Positions 1-13,470 of a stretch of DNA of 64,000 bases are shown here, in pieces (the stretch's first letter is position 1; every line of letters starts with the position of its first letter). Both the position numbers and the translations under genes were made by a program. The stretch comes from Lutraria lutraria (lineage: Eukaryota; Mollusca; Bivalvia; Venerida; Mactridae), in NCBI GenBank assembly GCA_964023205.1, contig OZ026845.1:3792001-3856000 (forward strand). Reading direction: 5' to 3'. A model generated the notes under the pieces. It did not search any database. It had not been told where the DNA came from and saw nothing but the letters and a program-made list of their open reading frames with translations.

Positions 1-1653
1 TTAATTACACGTTAAGGTACACATTTTAAAACTGTCTATTTTTTCTGTTACTATGTACAATATATTTAAATCAAATATTTTAATCATTACTGAAAGACAT
101 ATTAGCGGAGGATTGTTCAAGATAATTTAAGGAAGCCCCTTCTATAATGAAACCTGCGAAATGCTATTGCCGCCAATAATTTTGTCACGTGATCTTGATG
201 TACACATTTGCGATTTCATTGTAAAATCGGGGTGTTTCACTATAAATCGGCATGTTCCATCAACCGTTAAGGCACGAAAAGATAAGATATATTAACGCAG
301 TCTCAATTATTTTTACTTTACTAGCTCTTTGTTTAATTATCAACATAATTGCTGAAGGTAATAAGCGGAGGATTAATTAATTAATGAAATACACCCCTAC
401 TATAATTTAACTTGCGAAACGCTTTCTCTGGTGCAATTTAAAACTTGTGTACAGTACGATGAATTATAGGAAAATCTATAAATAGAAAAATATACCGATG
501 TTTCAGACTACCTGTTGACTTTGAAAGAGGACAATTCCATAACTAAAATGGTCAACAAGACGAAATAAAATGAACCAATTTAGTTACGGTATCAGAACTA
601 ACTTTTATCAGCAACAACCAGCCAAGCCTTTCCTTTTTAAAAGGAAACTTTATTTGAAATTGATACGCAATGTACGTGTATGAATATTTCATGAAATAGT
701 ACACATTGCTCCATATTCATTTATTCAAAAGTGTACCCATATTACGAATTTTCTTTCATATTGTCTATGTTAATGTAAGAAATATTTATATAATATAATA
801 AATATATAAACTGTAAATTTATTTGTAAAGTTTGTATGGGATGTATACCCGACCTACACAAACCATGTGACGGGGACAATAAATGTTATTATACCTCACG
901 TGACTTATTTACTATATGGTCTTATGTGACGTCAGAGGGTGATAATCCGTAATGTTACCCTGTGACATTACATTTCGGCCCGCTTGCCATAACGAAACTG
1001 CCCTCACGCGCTGAAGCGTTATTACCGGGTGCCGTACGTGTTTTAGTCAATCTGTACAAACAAATTGGGTTTAGGTGACTCTAGGGTTAGGGTTAGGACT
1101 CTTTGTTCAACCGGAGTCACTTAAAGAAATGTCCATAAGTGGATTTATGTGGCTAAAAATCGGATTTATGTGGCTAAATTTTAACAAAGTTTAACATGGG
1201 AAAGCCACTTAAGTATCTTGTCGTTTGTATGTCCGTTCTATATCCTAGACGCTTTAATGGGCGATTATCAAAATCCACTCATAATTTTGAGATCCCGTTA
1301 AGCAGAAGATAATTTGACAGCGAAAATAACTATGCTTCGTTTCAATCTCTGTTTTGACTCAACCAGTACGAAAAGAGCCGTATAATTGTTAGCATGTTTG
1401 TTGCATATTTGTCTTTTTAAATTATTGTTTTGTTCGGTATAATCAAATAAATATCTCATCCCACATAGGGTGATAGAACGTAATGTTCACCCTTACGCTA
1501 ACGCCTCGGTCGACATTACTTGTCTCGGGTGAACATTACGTTCTATCACCCTATGTGGGATATGATTTTTATATAATATTAGCCTCTAGGGATCGAAAAA
1601 ATACGAGCTGAACATTTTATACACTAGTATTTTTAAAATGTATTTTTCCATAC
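1..1653. other. Non-coding, intron of the NR2E3-like gene
   Basis: No exon could be recognised here on either strand. Ligand-binding-domain exons of the receptor should follow further left, because the hinge exon ends in a good donor site. The stretch contains a perfect hairpin repeat at 1458-1561, a diverged relative of that repeat near 930-1000, and a short run of two TTAGGG units near 1085, which is too short to call telomeric. Confidence 0.5.
1458..1561. repeat. Inverted repeat with perfect 35-bp arms (MITE-like)
   Basis: Arms 1458-1492 and 1527-1561 are exact reverse complements and enclose a 34-bp loop. The arm core reads GGGTGATAGAACGTAATG. A similar string, GGGTGATAATCCGTAATG, starts near 936, so this is probably a small dispersed fold-back element sitting in a receptor intron. 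Confidence 0.85.
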
Positions 1654-1854
1654 CATCCTCCGTGTCTTCTTGCTTTGTTGGGCGATCTCTGTTGATCATT
1701 CCCGACATTAGAACGTGTTTAGACTGTGGACTGAAGGCCGGGTGTGTGGCTGACACGGTGGCATGGCTAGAGCTGATGCTGGGATCGAGTCTAGAATCTA
1801 TTTGATCAGTTCGTATTTGTGCCGTATTCCTGGGTTGCCGCTCGTTCTGAACCG
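1654..1854 (-). CDS. NR2E3-like nuclear receptor, hinge exon
   Basis: This exon encodes the start of the hinge, beginning AVQNERQPRNTAQI directly after the second zinc finger. That string is characteristic of the NR2E3/PNR and insect Hr51 group. The acceptor is TTTTCCAG and the donor is GTATGG. The exon enters with 2 nt completing a GCG codon and leaves with 1 nt, so it joins the zinc finger 2 exon in frame. The rest (about 50 residues) is Ser/Thr/Gln-rich and poorly conserved, as hinges usually are. Ligand-binding-domain exons are not in the window, so the gene is partial here. Confidence 0.85.
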
Positions 1855-2198
1855 CTGGAAAATAATCAAATATATATACATTGTATATACATGTACTAGT
1901 ACTAGTAATCGTTTTACTTTTCACAGTCAAAGAGGTCAATGCAAGATGTTCATGTCTCCTTTCTCTCACATTTCTGTCAAAAGTTGATCATGAATTAATT
2001 CAATAGAATATCACTATCACCTACATGTATTATTTTATAGTACCGACAAATAACATCAGACCAATATTTTGAGATTTTGCATTTTTTTAAAAAGTTGTGG
2101 TATCGTAGTTAAATGGTAGATGACGAGACATTTTAATTCAACGTTTAGTGACTACTTAATATTACAAACAAGGAAATGACAAAGAAAACGTTTCTTAC

Positions 2199-2302
2199 CA
2201 TCTTTATTCATACCAAGTTGAAGACATTTCTTCAGTCTACAAGCCTGACATTGGTTCCTATGTGCTTTATCTACAACGCAGAGCCCGGTACCGGCTTGGC
2301 AT
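2199..2302 (-). CDS. NR2E3-like nuclear receptor, zinc finger 2 exon
   Basis: Translation gives [20 protein letters not shown] followed by [14 protein letters not shown]. This holds the four cysteines of the second C4 zinc finger of a nuclear receptor DNA-binding domain and the start of its C-terminal extension. The acceptor (ATAAACAG) and donor (GTAAGA) are good. The exon starts with 1 nt that completes an Arg codon from the zinc finger 1 exon and ends with 1 nt used by the hinge exon. The 104-nt exon was found by translating the minus strand, since no open frame of useful length marks it. Confidence 0.93.
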
Positions 2303-3937
2303 CTGTTTATATACAACATTATTTAGTGTATCTGGCTTGTTTATCAGGTCAAATCAAGTTTCGCCAATTTATAGATTTAAAAACTAAACCATAATTATAT
2401 ACTAAAATAAACCCACTGTATAAAGTGCATTACAAGTGATTTGAGACAAGTATTTCATTTGATTGATCTTCTATAAACTAATATCGCACGTAATTTACAA
2501 TTTTTTTAACAACGATAAGTACTCTGTATATAGGAATATATTACAACAAATAGCCTTTAAATTACTATAAATGTATAATGCAGGGAACCGTGCCTCAATT
2601 TTATGTTCCCTATATTAATATATCCGCTACAAAATACCGAAAACCGCTTTGAAATCCGTCATCAAATAAGACGGCAATGTTAATTTGAAAATGACACATA
2701 CTATGTTTTTTTAAGCTGAGCAATTAACAATTAAAGTGTCGGATCATTATCGTCTCATGAAATCAACGAATTGGATTTCAAGTTTGATAGCCAATCAAAA
2801 TCGATATTGTTTACGGTTCGATTTTTGAAACCGTGCCCAGGTTTGATGTATAGTAAGAGATTTAATAATAATTTTTTATCATTAATAAATTAATAGTATA
2901 TGTATCATATCGTACCAATACAATGCACATTACGTTAGAGATGTCTAACGCTGATAAGGTAAAGTCGATAAAGGGGTGCAGTATTTATCGCAATAAAACA
3001 CAATTTTTGAGCGTTCGGTTATAATGTTTTGTTGCCTGGTATTAAAGTATGATATTTAATCTCTGAAAATGACGTAAACTATTATGTTATTTTATTTTAG
3101 CGATTTTAGCCAATGCCGACACGTTAAGTATCATTATTGCGTTCTATACATAGCGTGACGTCACTACGTTTGTCTAACCTCTATACATAAAACTGATTAC
3201 TATCCACATTTGGATAGTTATACACACGCTAAAATATAGTTCCGCGGAAGGATTAAAAATGTCAAAACAACCATACCGGCTGTATGTTATTAACAAAATT
3301 TAGTTATGTAAAATGAATACGTTGTACCATTTCTATTCTTATGCTTTCGTCAATAACACTAATTACTAGTATTCAATGAAACGCTATGTTGAAGTACGCT
3401 TGTCTCCAACGTGTACCATACGGTGACGTCTCGCTATGTTATTGTTTATAATTTCCATTTTGTAAGTAGTTCTTGCAAATACCCATAATGCCCCGAGCAA
3501 AATAACACAGGTCAGTGCATAGCGCTACCGTAGTGTACACATTGTCATTATTGTGTATATAATATCGGCAATATATAAAACCTTGAATGAAATACAAATA
3601 ATTATTATCGTCTCATCGTGAGCGAAAATCATCAATTAAGATTTGTGGGAATAAACAGGTTGGAATGAATTTTTCTGGGATGTTGTTGGTGACATGAAAA
3701 CTTCTAAGCGGTAATTGGCGGGTATGCGACCCAAATCATTAACAGTGTAAATGAATAGGATTAAAGAACGAATTATTTTTGTATCATAATCGCATAAATT
3801 TGGGTTCGGATGTTTTTGAATGAGTACATGTAATTCTTTAATCAGTCGCGAAACAGCAAAACCATTTTTACAAATTCAAAAACTGAATGTAAACATTTAA
3901 ATGCTACTTTAAGAACCTTAACACCAATAACATTTAC
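2303..3937 (-). other. Intron between the two zinc finger exons
   Basis: This AT-rich stretch of about 1.6 kb has no coding signal that I can see on either strand. It has the donor GTAAATG at its right end and the acceptor AAACAG at its left end. Confidence 0.7.
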
Positions 3938-4226
3938 CTGTAAATCAATTTACGTCGCACACTTCTTTTGAAAAATCCACTGCAACCATTGCAGGCCAGA
4001 ATCCCATAATGTTTACCGCTTGATGTATCCCCGCAGACAACACACACAAGGCCGGGAGATACCCGTTTATTTTGACCGGAAATTGTCGAAGTTGGTCCGT
4101 CGTAGTGTGAAGGAACAGAAACAACGATGCCAGGCGATGGAGAGGCAATTAGATTCGAAATTTTCAGAGGCGACGGACAGGGAGGTGAATACGTCGGTGT
4201 TCGAACTTCCTGTATTCCTGGGGCCC
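3938..4226 (-). CDS. NR2E3-like nuclear receptor, zinc finger 1 exon
   Basis: The exon encodes about 60 residues rich in Ser, Pro and Thr, then the first DNA-binding finger: [20 protein letters not shown] followed by [16 protein letters not shown]. The four zinc cysteines and the P-box CNGCSG with GFFKR are present. The CNGCSG P-box and RRKLIYR point to the NR2E3/PNR, Hr51/unfulfilled, fax-1 group rather than TLX (CDGCSG) or COUP-TF (CEGCKS). In that family the product is a nuclear DNA-binding transcription factor acting in photoreceptor or neuronal identity. The acceptor is ATACTTTCAG and the donor GTAAATG. The exon enters with 2 nt and leaves with 2 nt, and both junctions work in frame. Confidence 0.95.
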
Positions 4227-5374
4227 CTGAAAGTATAAAAAAGAAATGCAAGCACATGGTTGTAATACATTGAGGGCGTGTATCTCCGCATGAATCTTTA
4301 CTGTGTACGTAGGCATACACTTGAATCTTAATTAAAGCCTACAAAAATCTTTGAATTCTTTACAAATATTTACATCAACTGAACCGGACCAAGTGACGTT
4401 ATAAAACTGATATTCTACGATGGGTAACAATCCTCATTTATAATAATTGTCAACAGATTTCACTTGCTACTTAAATGTATTTTCAGAAGATGTTTTATCT
4501 TTAATTGCGCTTGACAGAGTGTCGGTGGTAGGCTACTGTAAGTCGGCCTGATCGAATAAAACCGTTTTAAGAAGCAGCTGGATTTTCCCAATTAATGCGA
4601 ATGTCATTCCAGTCTTTGATTTGTTTAATAATGCATACATCATGTTTAGCTTACGGTGGTGTTATGCGTGATGAGTCACAATTGTTGACATTTTCTTTAA
4701 CTGTTTGATTGTCATGTTTAACAAGGTGACGTGATTTGTCGAGAATTGTTTCCTAACTTTAAAATAAAGCCACCGCTAATTGTGTGTCATCTTGTCACTA
4801 GAACTATGGTTTTAATTTAAATATTACGTACAGAATTGTGTCTTGTTAAGAGCGTGGGTCGTCCTTGTTCGCGAATTGTTAAATAATTAACAGATTTTTC
4901 TCAGTCTAAATAGAAATACTTGTTTTCGCTTGCATTTCCAAAAAAATACAGCCATGTCGGTAGGTCGGTAGAACTTATGTCAAGATTATTCCTTTTAGTT
5001 CAGAATTATATCTAATAAAAAAATATTGCCAAGAAAAAAATCACCGAGATCCGCAAAAAATGAGTCAGTCGAGTCAGTGGAAACTACTAAAATATATGTT
5101 AGGTCATTCTTTTCTCACGTCATTTATTTACAAATAAACTATCATAGTACTTTGTAAGCATGTGTCGCTAAATAACAGACTTTAAAAACCCCTTGCGCGC
5201 TTTTAGAAATAAGTGGAATAATTCATAAATGTTCATACTTCATCCAAATCGTGAAAATGTGTTTTGACCCTTATACACCTGAAGTGATGTCAAATACAAG
5301 TGTTTGATCCTTACTCACACAACAATCCTGTTCGGATTTCTCTCACTCAATATGAATATATTTAGTTCATTTCC

Positions 5375-5940
5375 AATGAGTAGTGGCAGATCCACAATGA
5401 GTAGATAGATCCACAATGAGTAATGACAGATCCACAATGAGTAATGACTGATCCACAATGAGTAGACAAATCTACAATGAGTAGACAGATCCACAATGAG
5501 TAGACAGATCCACAATGAGTAGACAGATCCACAATGAGTAGACAGATCCACAATGAGTAATGACAGATCCACAATGAGTAATGACAGATCCACAATGAGT
5601 AGACAGATCCACAATGAGTAGACAGATCCACAATGAGTAGACAGATCCACAATGAGTAGACAGATCCACAATGAGTAATGACAGATCCACAATGAGTAAT
5701 GACAGATCCACAATGAGTAGTGACAGATCCACAATGAGTAATGACAGATCCACAATGAGTAATGACAGATCCACAATGAGTAATGACAGATCCACAATGA
5801 GTAGTGACAGATCCACAATGAGTAATGACAGATCCACAATGAGTAATGACAGATCCACAATGAGTAGACAGATCCACAATGAGTAGACAGATCCACAATG
5901 AGTAGTGACATATCCACAATGAGTAGACAGATCCACAATG
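5375..5940. repeat. Minisatellite with mixed 19-bp and 21-bp units
   Basis: About 28 head-to-tail copies of two interleaved unit types: ATCCACAATGAGTAGACAG (19 bp) and ATCCACAATGAGTAATGACAG (21 bp), plus a few AGTAGTGACAG variants. The units share the core ATCCACAATGAGTA. The repeat opens long reading frames in several phases, but these are an artefact of the periodicity. Confidence 0.95.
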
Positions 5941-8900
5941 AAGGAAAGGTCACTGACTTACAGAGGTTTCAAAATTTATCCCGTGGGCACGAAGCACTCT
6001 GGAAATGTTGCATTTTTAGAGATATGCAAAACATAAATGTGTCGTATTTATTTTATCATACGAAGTTTGTTGTTTAACTGAAAATGTCGCAGCAGTGATT
6101 TAAATTCTTTGATATTATCGGGTCACCTCCCTTGATATATGCAACGGTTACTCATTTTATCCCGGACTTTTTCACTTTTTTGGCTGAGTCCTTTGTTCCA
6201 TTTATATGGCGTGTCGGGTATTTTTCTAAGTATCACAGGAAGATTACTAATTATGTGTATCGGCCAGGTTTATGTGAAATGAAAACACACCCGTCATGAC
6301 CGTTAAATACCAGTCGTAAATTAAACAAACCCATTGGAAATAATAATCTAAATGTAATGCAACTTGAACCTTAAAAATATTAATTACAATATAAATGTGA
6401 TAACATCAAAACAATGCTGGTGACATATTGTTTTGTTTCATGAGAATATCTCCAACTCTGCAACTTGCAGTCCGCAACAGTTCCTACATAATCGTTACCT
6501 GAACAAATTTGATGCCAATTAAAAAAAACAGATACATTTTATGTGACCATAATTGTCCACATAGCGAGTGGTTTGTTTTAAATTACGCCTATAAAACATG
6601 AACAAACAATAGGAAACTTTCAATGGAGCATTACTTTATTGACATATTACGTTTAATGGAAATGATTTAATTTCCCATCTCTCAATTTCGATCATATTAA
6701 TAATATTTCCAAGACGTGTTTTCATTTCCTGATCATTAATTATTCATAAAAGTAATTTTCACGACATGCTATTATCACGGTGTTCAATCGACGGGTACTT
6801 TTCGTACCACGTGACAAAATTCCCACAAAGTGTCTTAATTGTGTTCGCTATTACCGGATATTCTCCGAAAAAATATAGTGAACAGCTGAAAAAAGTTCTG
6901 TCCCGAATATGGGCCTCATTAAATTTTGAGATATACGTATTTGTACCAGAGTCTAGCATTTTCATCAATTTATTCCTTAAAGGGCTTGGTCTAGTGGTCT
7001 AGATGTATTTTTATCAAAACCTAGAATGCCTCCCTACATTGTACTAGGTAGAAATTATAATATAAAGTAAAAATCAATGTCTATCTCACTAAAAAACACA
7101 CTTATGTCATCTTATAAGTAAAAACAATCTATAGTGTTACACAATTGAAATACTGTTAAGTACATGTGCACTGATTTCAAGTAGTCATTTTGTTCGTGTG
7201 AGGAGGTGTATAATAACAAGATTAATATTTATAACGATACCTTAAATTTACATATAGTGACTATTCCATATTCTGAATGTTTTAAATATCATTACGATTT
7301 TTTTTTATTTGGTAGAAGTATGTTTGGTGCTGTGGTCCATATATATTTCCATATAGCTGTCTTCACTAAATCCATGTGGTTGATTAATTGTATTCATATT
7401 TATTACAAAAAAAATCTTTCGAAATATGATTAAAATAGTATTTTAAAACTGAATCATTTGAAACCTATTTCGTGTTGACTTTATTTGATATCTTATTTTC
7501 ATGACTATTACAACAGACCAGCATTTTTTAAGCGTATCTGTGACGTTAAATCGGTCTTGAAAATGACTGAAATCACCACGTCAGAAAAAAGTTTACCTAT
7601 TGGTTTCTGCACTGAGATAACAAACATTTAATGTTCAGAACTTGTGTATCAATGAACTGTTAGATCTAATAGTAATTAATTACCCATACACAGATAAAAC
7701 GCACTCGGTGGATAAGTAATCATAGAACAAAAGTGCATATTTTCGAACTTCCGACGTACACAAATTTAGTAACATTAATTCAAATTTATCAGTAATAATA
7801 TCTTTATGATATTAGTATATTTCGTCGGTCTTACAGCGCCTGCATATTCAAGTATTCTAGAACAAGTTCCATGGACCCGTATGTACATTTTAAAATTAAA
7901 AAATGCAGTTTTGTGTTTTTGTTTTAACTTTTTTTGAGGAAGATTGATTGTTTAGCGTATTGTCAAATAAGTTTCCTCGTAAAATAAAGTCTTTATTATT
8001 ATTATTATACTTTTGGTCTGATTTACTTGAGCGTCAACGAACTATATTGTTATGCGTATGTGTTTGTTGTTCTTAGGTCAATGCAGATAGAAACGGCGAC
8101 ATAGGAATGCCATAAATCGCTTTCCAAAAATGGCTTCGCGAAACTACATGAAATTAGAACCATTTTAGGTAAAATGTTAACAATTACCGCTCTGTGACTA
8201 GAATCACTGTTTCTGAGATGTTAATGACAGTATCTTCCCCGTGTCCTCTCAAACCAAATCTATTAGCTTGTTATCGTCTGCTGAGTTTTATTCATGACGC
8301 GATCTCAAGAATTTTTGCCTGATTCAAGTGTGCTTCGTCCTAAGGATCAGGTGGCTCTGTCGTTAAAGCATCCTTTTAATCTTATCAACAAGATGCGACC
8401 AAATCCGCATCACGTGACTGCATTATTTCCCAGCAATTGTCACAATTTCTATAGAATTCGACATCAGAATACCGCTATTCAAGGAAATAGCATTACGCGA
8501 ACGACTAGAGGCCACGAGATATCGTCATCGTCTATCACTCACTGATGACTCCTTAATAAAGTTAGCGGATACTATTATGGTTAACAATAGCGAAAATGGT
8601 GTTTATTCTTATTAGACGCTAGTCTCGCCATAACAAGATTTCCATCGTGCCAATAAAAGACATATTTGATTTTCGCGGCGTAAATTAAATAATGTGGAAT
8701 TCATCTTTCACGGAGAAGAACTTCCAAGCGTTAATGGGCAAATGAGCGACGGAGCGAGATACAAGATTTGTCGAAATGCCAACATTCTAGAATTGGAAAC
8801 GCAACCGAAGATGAATTATTGTCACATTATCCGAGAATTTCAGGTTACAATATTTCAATGTCAATATAAATTCTGGAATTACAAGAATTGTTTTCGTCTG

Positions 8901-10084
8901 TAAAATTATGTCGTCTGCTGGATGAGATAGGGCTCGGTATGGTATATCTTAACTTTACCATTTACTGCATAAGGCAGACATATTCATAAATTTACACTTA
9001 ATAATTCTAAGAAAATTAGCTTTACGTGACCGGCAAAAAGAAATTATACTTTTATGTAATAAAATATGATAAAATAATATAATTATACTAATGTGCCCTC
9101 TACCGGAACAAAAAAAGATCGGGTCAATTATTTAATGAAACATTCCGTCAGATTGATCAAATCATTTGTATCCTGAAAATTATATTAGCAAATAATTAAT
9201 GCAACGAATGGCGAACAGAACAGAACAGAACTGAACAGAACAGAACTGGACTGAACAGTGCAGGGAATGTTTTGTTTATTTGAACAAACCTGATCACCTG
9301 TGTATACAAACACGTCTTTTTTTAAAAACTCAAATAAATTAAAAGGGATTATTAAAAGTCAGTCTGAAAATAAGTAGTTGTTACATGAAGGTGATCGCCA
9401 TGTGTGGATGTAAATGTGTGTCTCTCATACAATAAAATAACAAACCAAGTCATTTGTATCATATTATATACATGGCCGGTACATTTCCAATGTTATAGAT
9501 ACGGGTAGAATATAATCATATTTGTTTATAAAGGGTATGAAAAAATTTCGTATAGATTTTCCTGTTTCTTCATCGTGCCCCGATGTAATGCTCGGATAAA
9601 CGCCTCATCACTTTCCGGTAATGTTCTTAACGCAGTATTTGCGTAACTTGGCTCGCTAGTTGGGATGGGGACACTGACGGAGAATTTTTAAAAAATCGAG
9701 AAAAAGCAAAAAACGCACATCAGCCAAGTGCTATCCTTTAAAAATCGTTCGTGGCTCGAAACTTTTCCAATTAAAGAAAGTAATTGTCACAGATCTTCAA
9801 TTAATTAAATCTGAAGATCAATAGTTGCTCCGGTCACGTGACTTCAGGACACCAAGAAACTTTAATTAGCTTGAGCGTGCCAAATGTCTATACAACTCGT
9901 CTTAAAGATAAATACGATTACAAAACTCAACAGTTGATGTACACTCGAAGATGCAAAGGTCCAGAATTAAAATGCTACTTAGGCTGTGAATAAAATTCTG
10001 ATGATGTACGGTTATCAGTCCGCCCTGCTTACTTTATTATTCCAAAAAAGGGATGCATCAAGCGGTATCTTGAAATGTTTTTTA

Positions 10085-10165
10085 ACTACAGTCAACCCTG
10101 TGATCAAAGACCACCTTTAGAAAATACCAAATGTGACCTGTGTGGACAGGTGTCTTTTATTTCAG
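10085..10165. repeat. Fragment of a dispersed repeat (TGACCT/ACAGG type)
   Basis: The stretch contains CAACCCTGTG, AAAGACCACCTTTAG and AAATGTGACCTGTG followed by CAGGTGTCTTTTAT. Similar wording recurs at 22395-22560 and 23770-23945. I recall this as a common molluscan dispersed repeat. Confidence 0.5.
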
Positions 10166-10329
10166 AGATCATTTTGTTTTATATAATTAGTGATTGTTTT
10201 TAGTTGAATGGCTCTTTTCACACAACTAAACATGTCTTTTAAAAATCATTATTATGTGATCATCTTACCTTTTAATCCAAAGTACTACTAGAAGGATATT
10301 TTTGCGCAGACAAACATTTGCGCTTTTTA

Positions 10330-10700
10330 CAATGGTGCATCGTCTAGAATGTTTGTATGTGTCGTCTGGAATATTTGTGTGTAACTTGTGTGTGTCGTCT
10401 GGAATATTTGTGTGTGACTTGTGTGTGACGTCTGGAATATTTGTGTGTGACTTGTGTGTGACGTCTGGAATATTTGTTTGTGACTTGTGTGTGACGTCTG
10501 GAATATTTGTGTGTGACGTCTGGAATATTTGTGTGTGACGTCTGGAATATTTATGTGTGATGTCTGGAATATTTGTGTGTGACGTCTGGAACATTTGTGT
10601 GTGTCGTGGTAAACATTTGCGAGTCGTCTGGTTGTATTTTGGGTGTCGTACAGTGAGTGACTCGTGCTGCATATTTATATGTGTCGTCTGGAATATTTGC
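10330..10700. repeat. GT-rich tandem repeat of about 22-33 bp
   Basis: Repeated units of the type GTCTGGAATATTTGTGTGTG, alternately with or without an extra ACTTGTGTGTG segment. The array decays at both ends. Apparent open frames across it follow from the repeat and are not coding. Confidence 0.9.
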
Positions 10701-12059
10701 TCTGATGTACACTCGAATGATCGCATACACACGACGACAGCTTGAGGTTTATTGACGCCGTAAGAAATTTACAATGTATAAAATCATTTCTAGTCTGTAG
10801 ATTACAATAGAACAACAGTCAAAACAATTTTTTATCGAATCAAATATTACAACTTTTGCATTTGATATAAAGGAAACGCTTGACGTCAAACTTTGTGATC
10901 CTTTTTATTGTCGCAAAAAATTAAAACACTAAATATTCTTAAGACAAAAGAATACTGTGTGTCAGCTTGAGTATATAGAAACGTATTTGATTATGTAGTT
11001 ACAAGAATAAATATGCTACGTTGGTACCCTGATATGTATAGATAGCTACAGGGCGGTGGATTTTATTTTTCATCAAAATTCGATGATGTCAAGAAACACT
11101 AGTGCTAAATAACAAATAAAAGGAAACTTATAATTGTCTTCACTGGACTATTTGTCATTTGTAATTGTTAACATTATATGAAGACGCTGCACAGCCGCTG
11201 AAACTGACTTTACGGGTATAAAATCTTTGCGCCTCTACCACTGTGGCGGCGGGACACGGACTATTTTTCGATATGTTGGGTGATTTTGTCTGCTTTCTTA
11301 GATTGAGAGTATGTTTTTCCTATTGTGTAATCGTAGGAAATAAACAATACATCGTTTTTATATACCCGGTATCTAATAATGCGGGGGGCATAGGGTGATT
11401 GACTGTCCGTCCGTCTGTGCTAGGTTAAGTAAAGTTTCCGTACTGTTTCGTCAAGCATGCCACCATGGGTCATATGAGTGTTTTTTAACATATCAGAAGA
11501 CCTAAGCCAACCAATATTTTGTATTAAATAGATACATGGTTTTAGATATTTGATACACGGTCATATAACCTAATATAATTTCTAGCAAACGAAAGAAATT
11601 TCAAGATTTTAAACATACATTATATAATTATAAATCAGGCGCCCAGTCCCCTTAGTCACACGTTAATCAATTTATGTATTTACAATTCAGGATTTTCTTC
11701 ATGAAATGATTATGAAGATAACTTGTAAATACATCATTTGTAGTCATAACAACCCTGTACACTTACGTTATACGAAGTACGTGGATATTGAATGGGTACA
11801 ACATTCAAAAGAACGTTTTTAAATATAATTTTGATTTATATTTAGTCGAAATCATTCATAACGTAAATTTTAAGAACTTCCTGAAGCCGTCACTTACAAA
11901 AAAACACGATTGAATTAAAATGAAGACACTCTTTACCCCCCTCCCCCCCAAAAAAAAAACACGCCACGCATTGTAAAAAGTAACTTAAAATAAACTGTTC
12001 AATTTTGTAAAAACCGAGCTCGTATATTTAGACTTACTATGTCTAGCAAAAAAACTGAA

Positions 12060-12083
12060 TTTCTCTCTCTCTCTCTCTTTCAG
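12060..12083. repeat. (CT)n microsatellite
   Basis: A run of about ten CT dinucleotides. A second one lies at 17068-17091. Confidence 0.9.
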
Positions 12084-13231
12084 AATTAATTCAAATACAA
12101 TGATCTGACAAGTGTTATAGACTATATATGCTCTTTAACAATAATTTTGTGTGGCCTAAAACGGTGAGATTTTTCTCATACAAAACGGCTCATGTGATAA
12201 AGTTTGCTATTAACGAAACGATTTGTTTACATTGTCAATGTGTCTCAATGAATATTTTACGAACTTTGAAGATTTCATTTTGATGTGGAATAATGTACTG
12301 GTCGACTGTATACAGATGTTGATTTTGCACGTGGTCGGGTCTTTCAATATGAAAGGTTGGATTTAATTGGGCTCCCAAGTGGACATCTTGATTCTTAAAT
12401 TAAGTGGAAAATTTGTTTAGGGGGTAACATCTGGTGCGTAATTTTTATCCCGTAATATCTACCAATAAATGGATGAAAAGTCGCCATGACAAATGTAAAT
12501 GTATGCACAAATAGACGATTTAATTTTATTGTTTTAATTTTTGTATCTGAATTATAATACATAATTTCGCGATGTTTTAAAAGAAAAAAATATAGATATT
12601 TTTTGTTAAGAAGTGCAGACTTTAAGTGTTGGTATTTGATGTGATGTAATTGACTTGGCTGCTACAAACGACACGTGAAGGTACTAATTGTTGACCCTCA
12701 CGGTTTGATATTTGATTAAGAACGTACTGATCCTGTAAGACAGGAATTCCATAAAAGTTCAATATTAATATAAAAACACGAGGTATGAACAAACTGATAA
12801 AGCCACTTTAAATTCAAGAGAAGTCTTCGAATATAAACCAAACGAAGATATGATAGTTTATATTTTTAGTTATTACTGAAATTATTTATAGAACTTCTAG
12901 GAATAATGAAACAGAAATACTATATTTCTCTCCACATATTTATGTAATTTTCCGCCCTTAAGATTAATCAAGAATATAAATAAGGATTGGTTTAATGGAG
13001 GAGTATTATTGAGATTTGTCATTATTCTGGTAAAAGAATGCACAATTTTGAAGAAAATATCTAATGGAAACTTTTAAGTCTGCTTGACATTCATGAGATA
13101 ATTTTACCAACCATGTACACGCTCTCGACGTTTAACTGTACTGTAAAACCTGGTTATTAAGTACTCTTATATAGCGAAGAATCGGATACAGTGAGGTATT
13201 AATTCTCCTCGAACACGACCTGCTTTTATTT

Positions 13232-13470
13232 TACTCAGATTTTACGTCGCACAGACGTCAAGAGCCATTTGGCGACTTTTCAAGTTTAAAAGAGGGACCC
13301 CCAGGCGTCAGATGGATAGAACCGCCGACATTATGTAGGCTAACTAGACACTAAACAGCTTCCTCTCACGTGAACTATGTCAGGTCCCGAGTTGGATTCC
13401 AAATCAGAGCTGTGAGGGGCTACTGATTACAAGTCTGTGACACTAACCACTCCACCACGATGGCCCTTTC
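13232..13470 (-). mobile_element. tRNA-derived SINE, reverse orientation
   Basis: Read on the minus strand it starts with a tRNA-like head (GGTGGAGTGGTTAGTGTC resembles an A box). A central part follows with GGCGGTTCTATCC, then AAGTCGCCAAATGGC and GTGCGACGTAAAAT. The same order of blocks is seen at 20285-20500 (minus) and 34145-34345 (plus). The element is decayed and not coding. Confidence 0.7.

Noticed and set aside
1080..1100. TTAGGG repeats as telomeric DNA
   Set aside because: Only about two units, inside a receptor intron.
5375..5940. Possible CRISPR-like array
   Set aside because: The units are contiguous tandem copies without unique spacers, and the DNA is eukaryotic.
5315..5953. 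Long overlapping open frames (up to 212 codons) on both strands
   Set aside because: Created by the 19/21-bp minisatellite; all three minus frames give the same cycled peptide.
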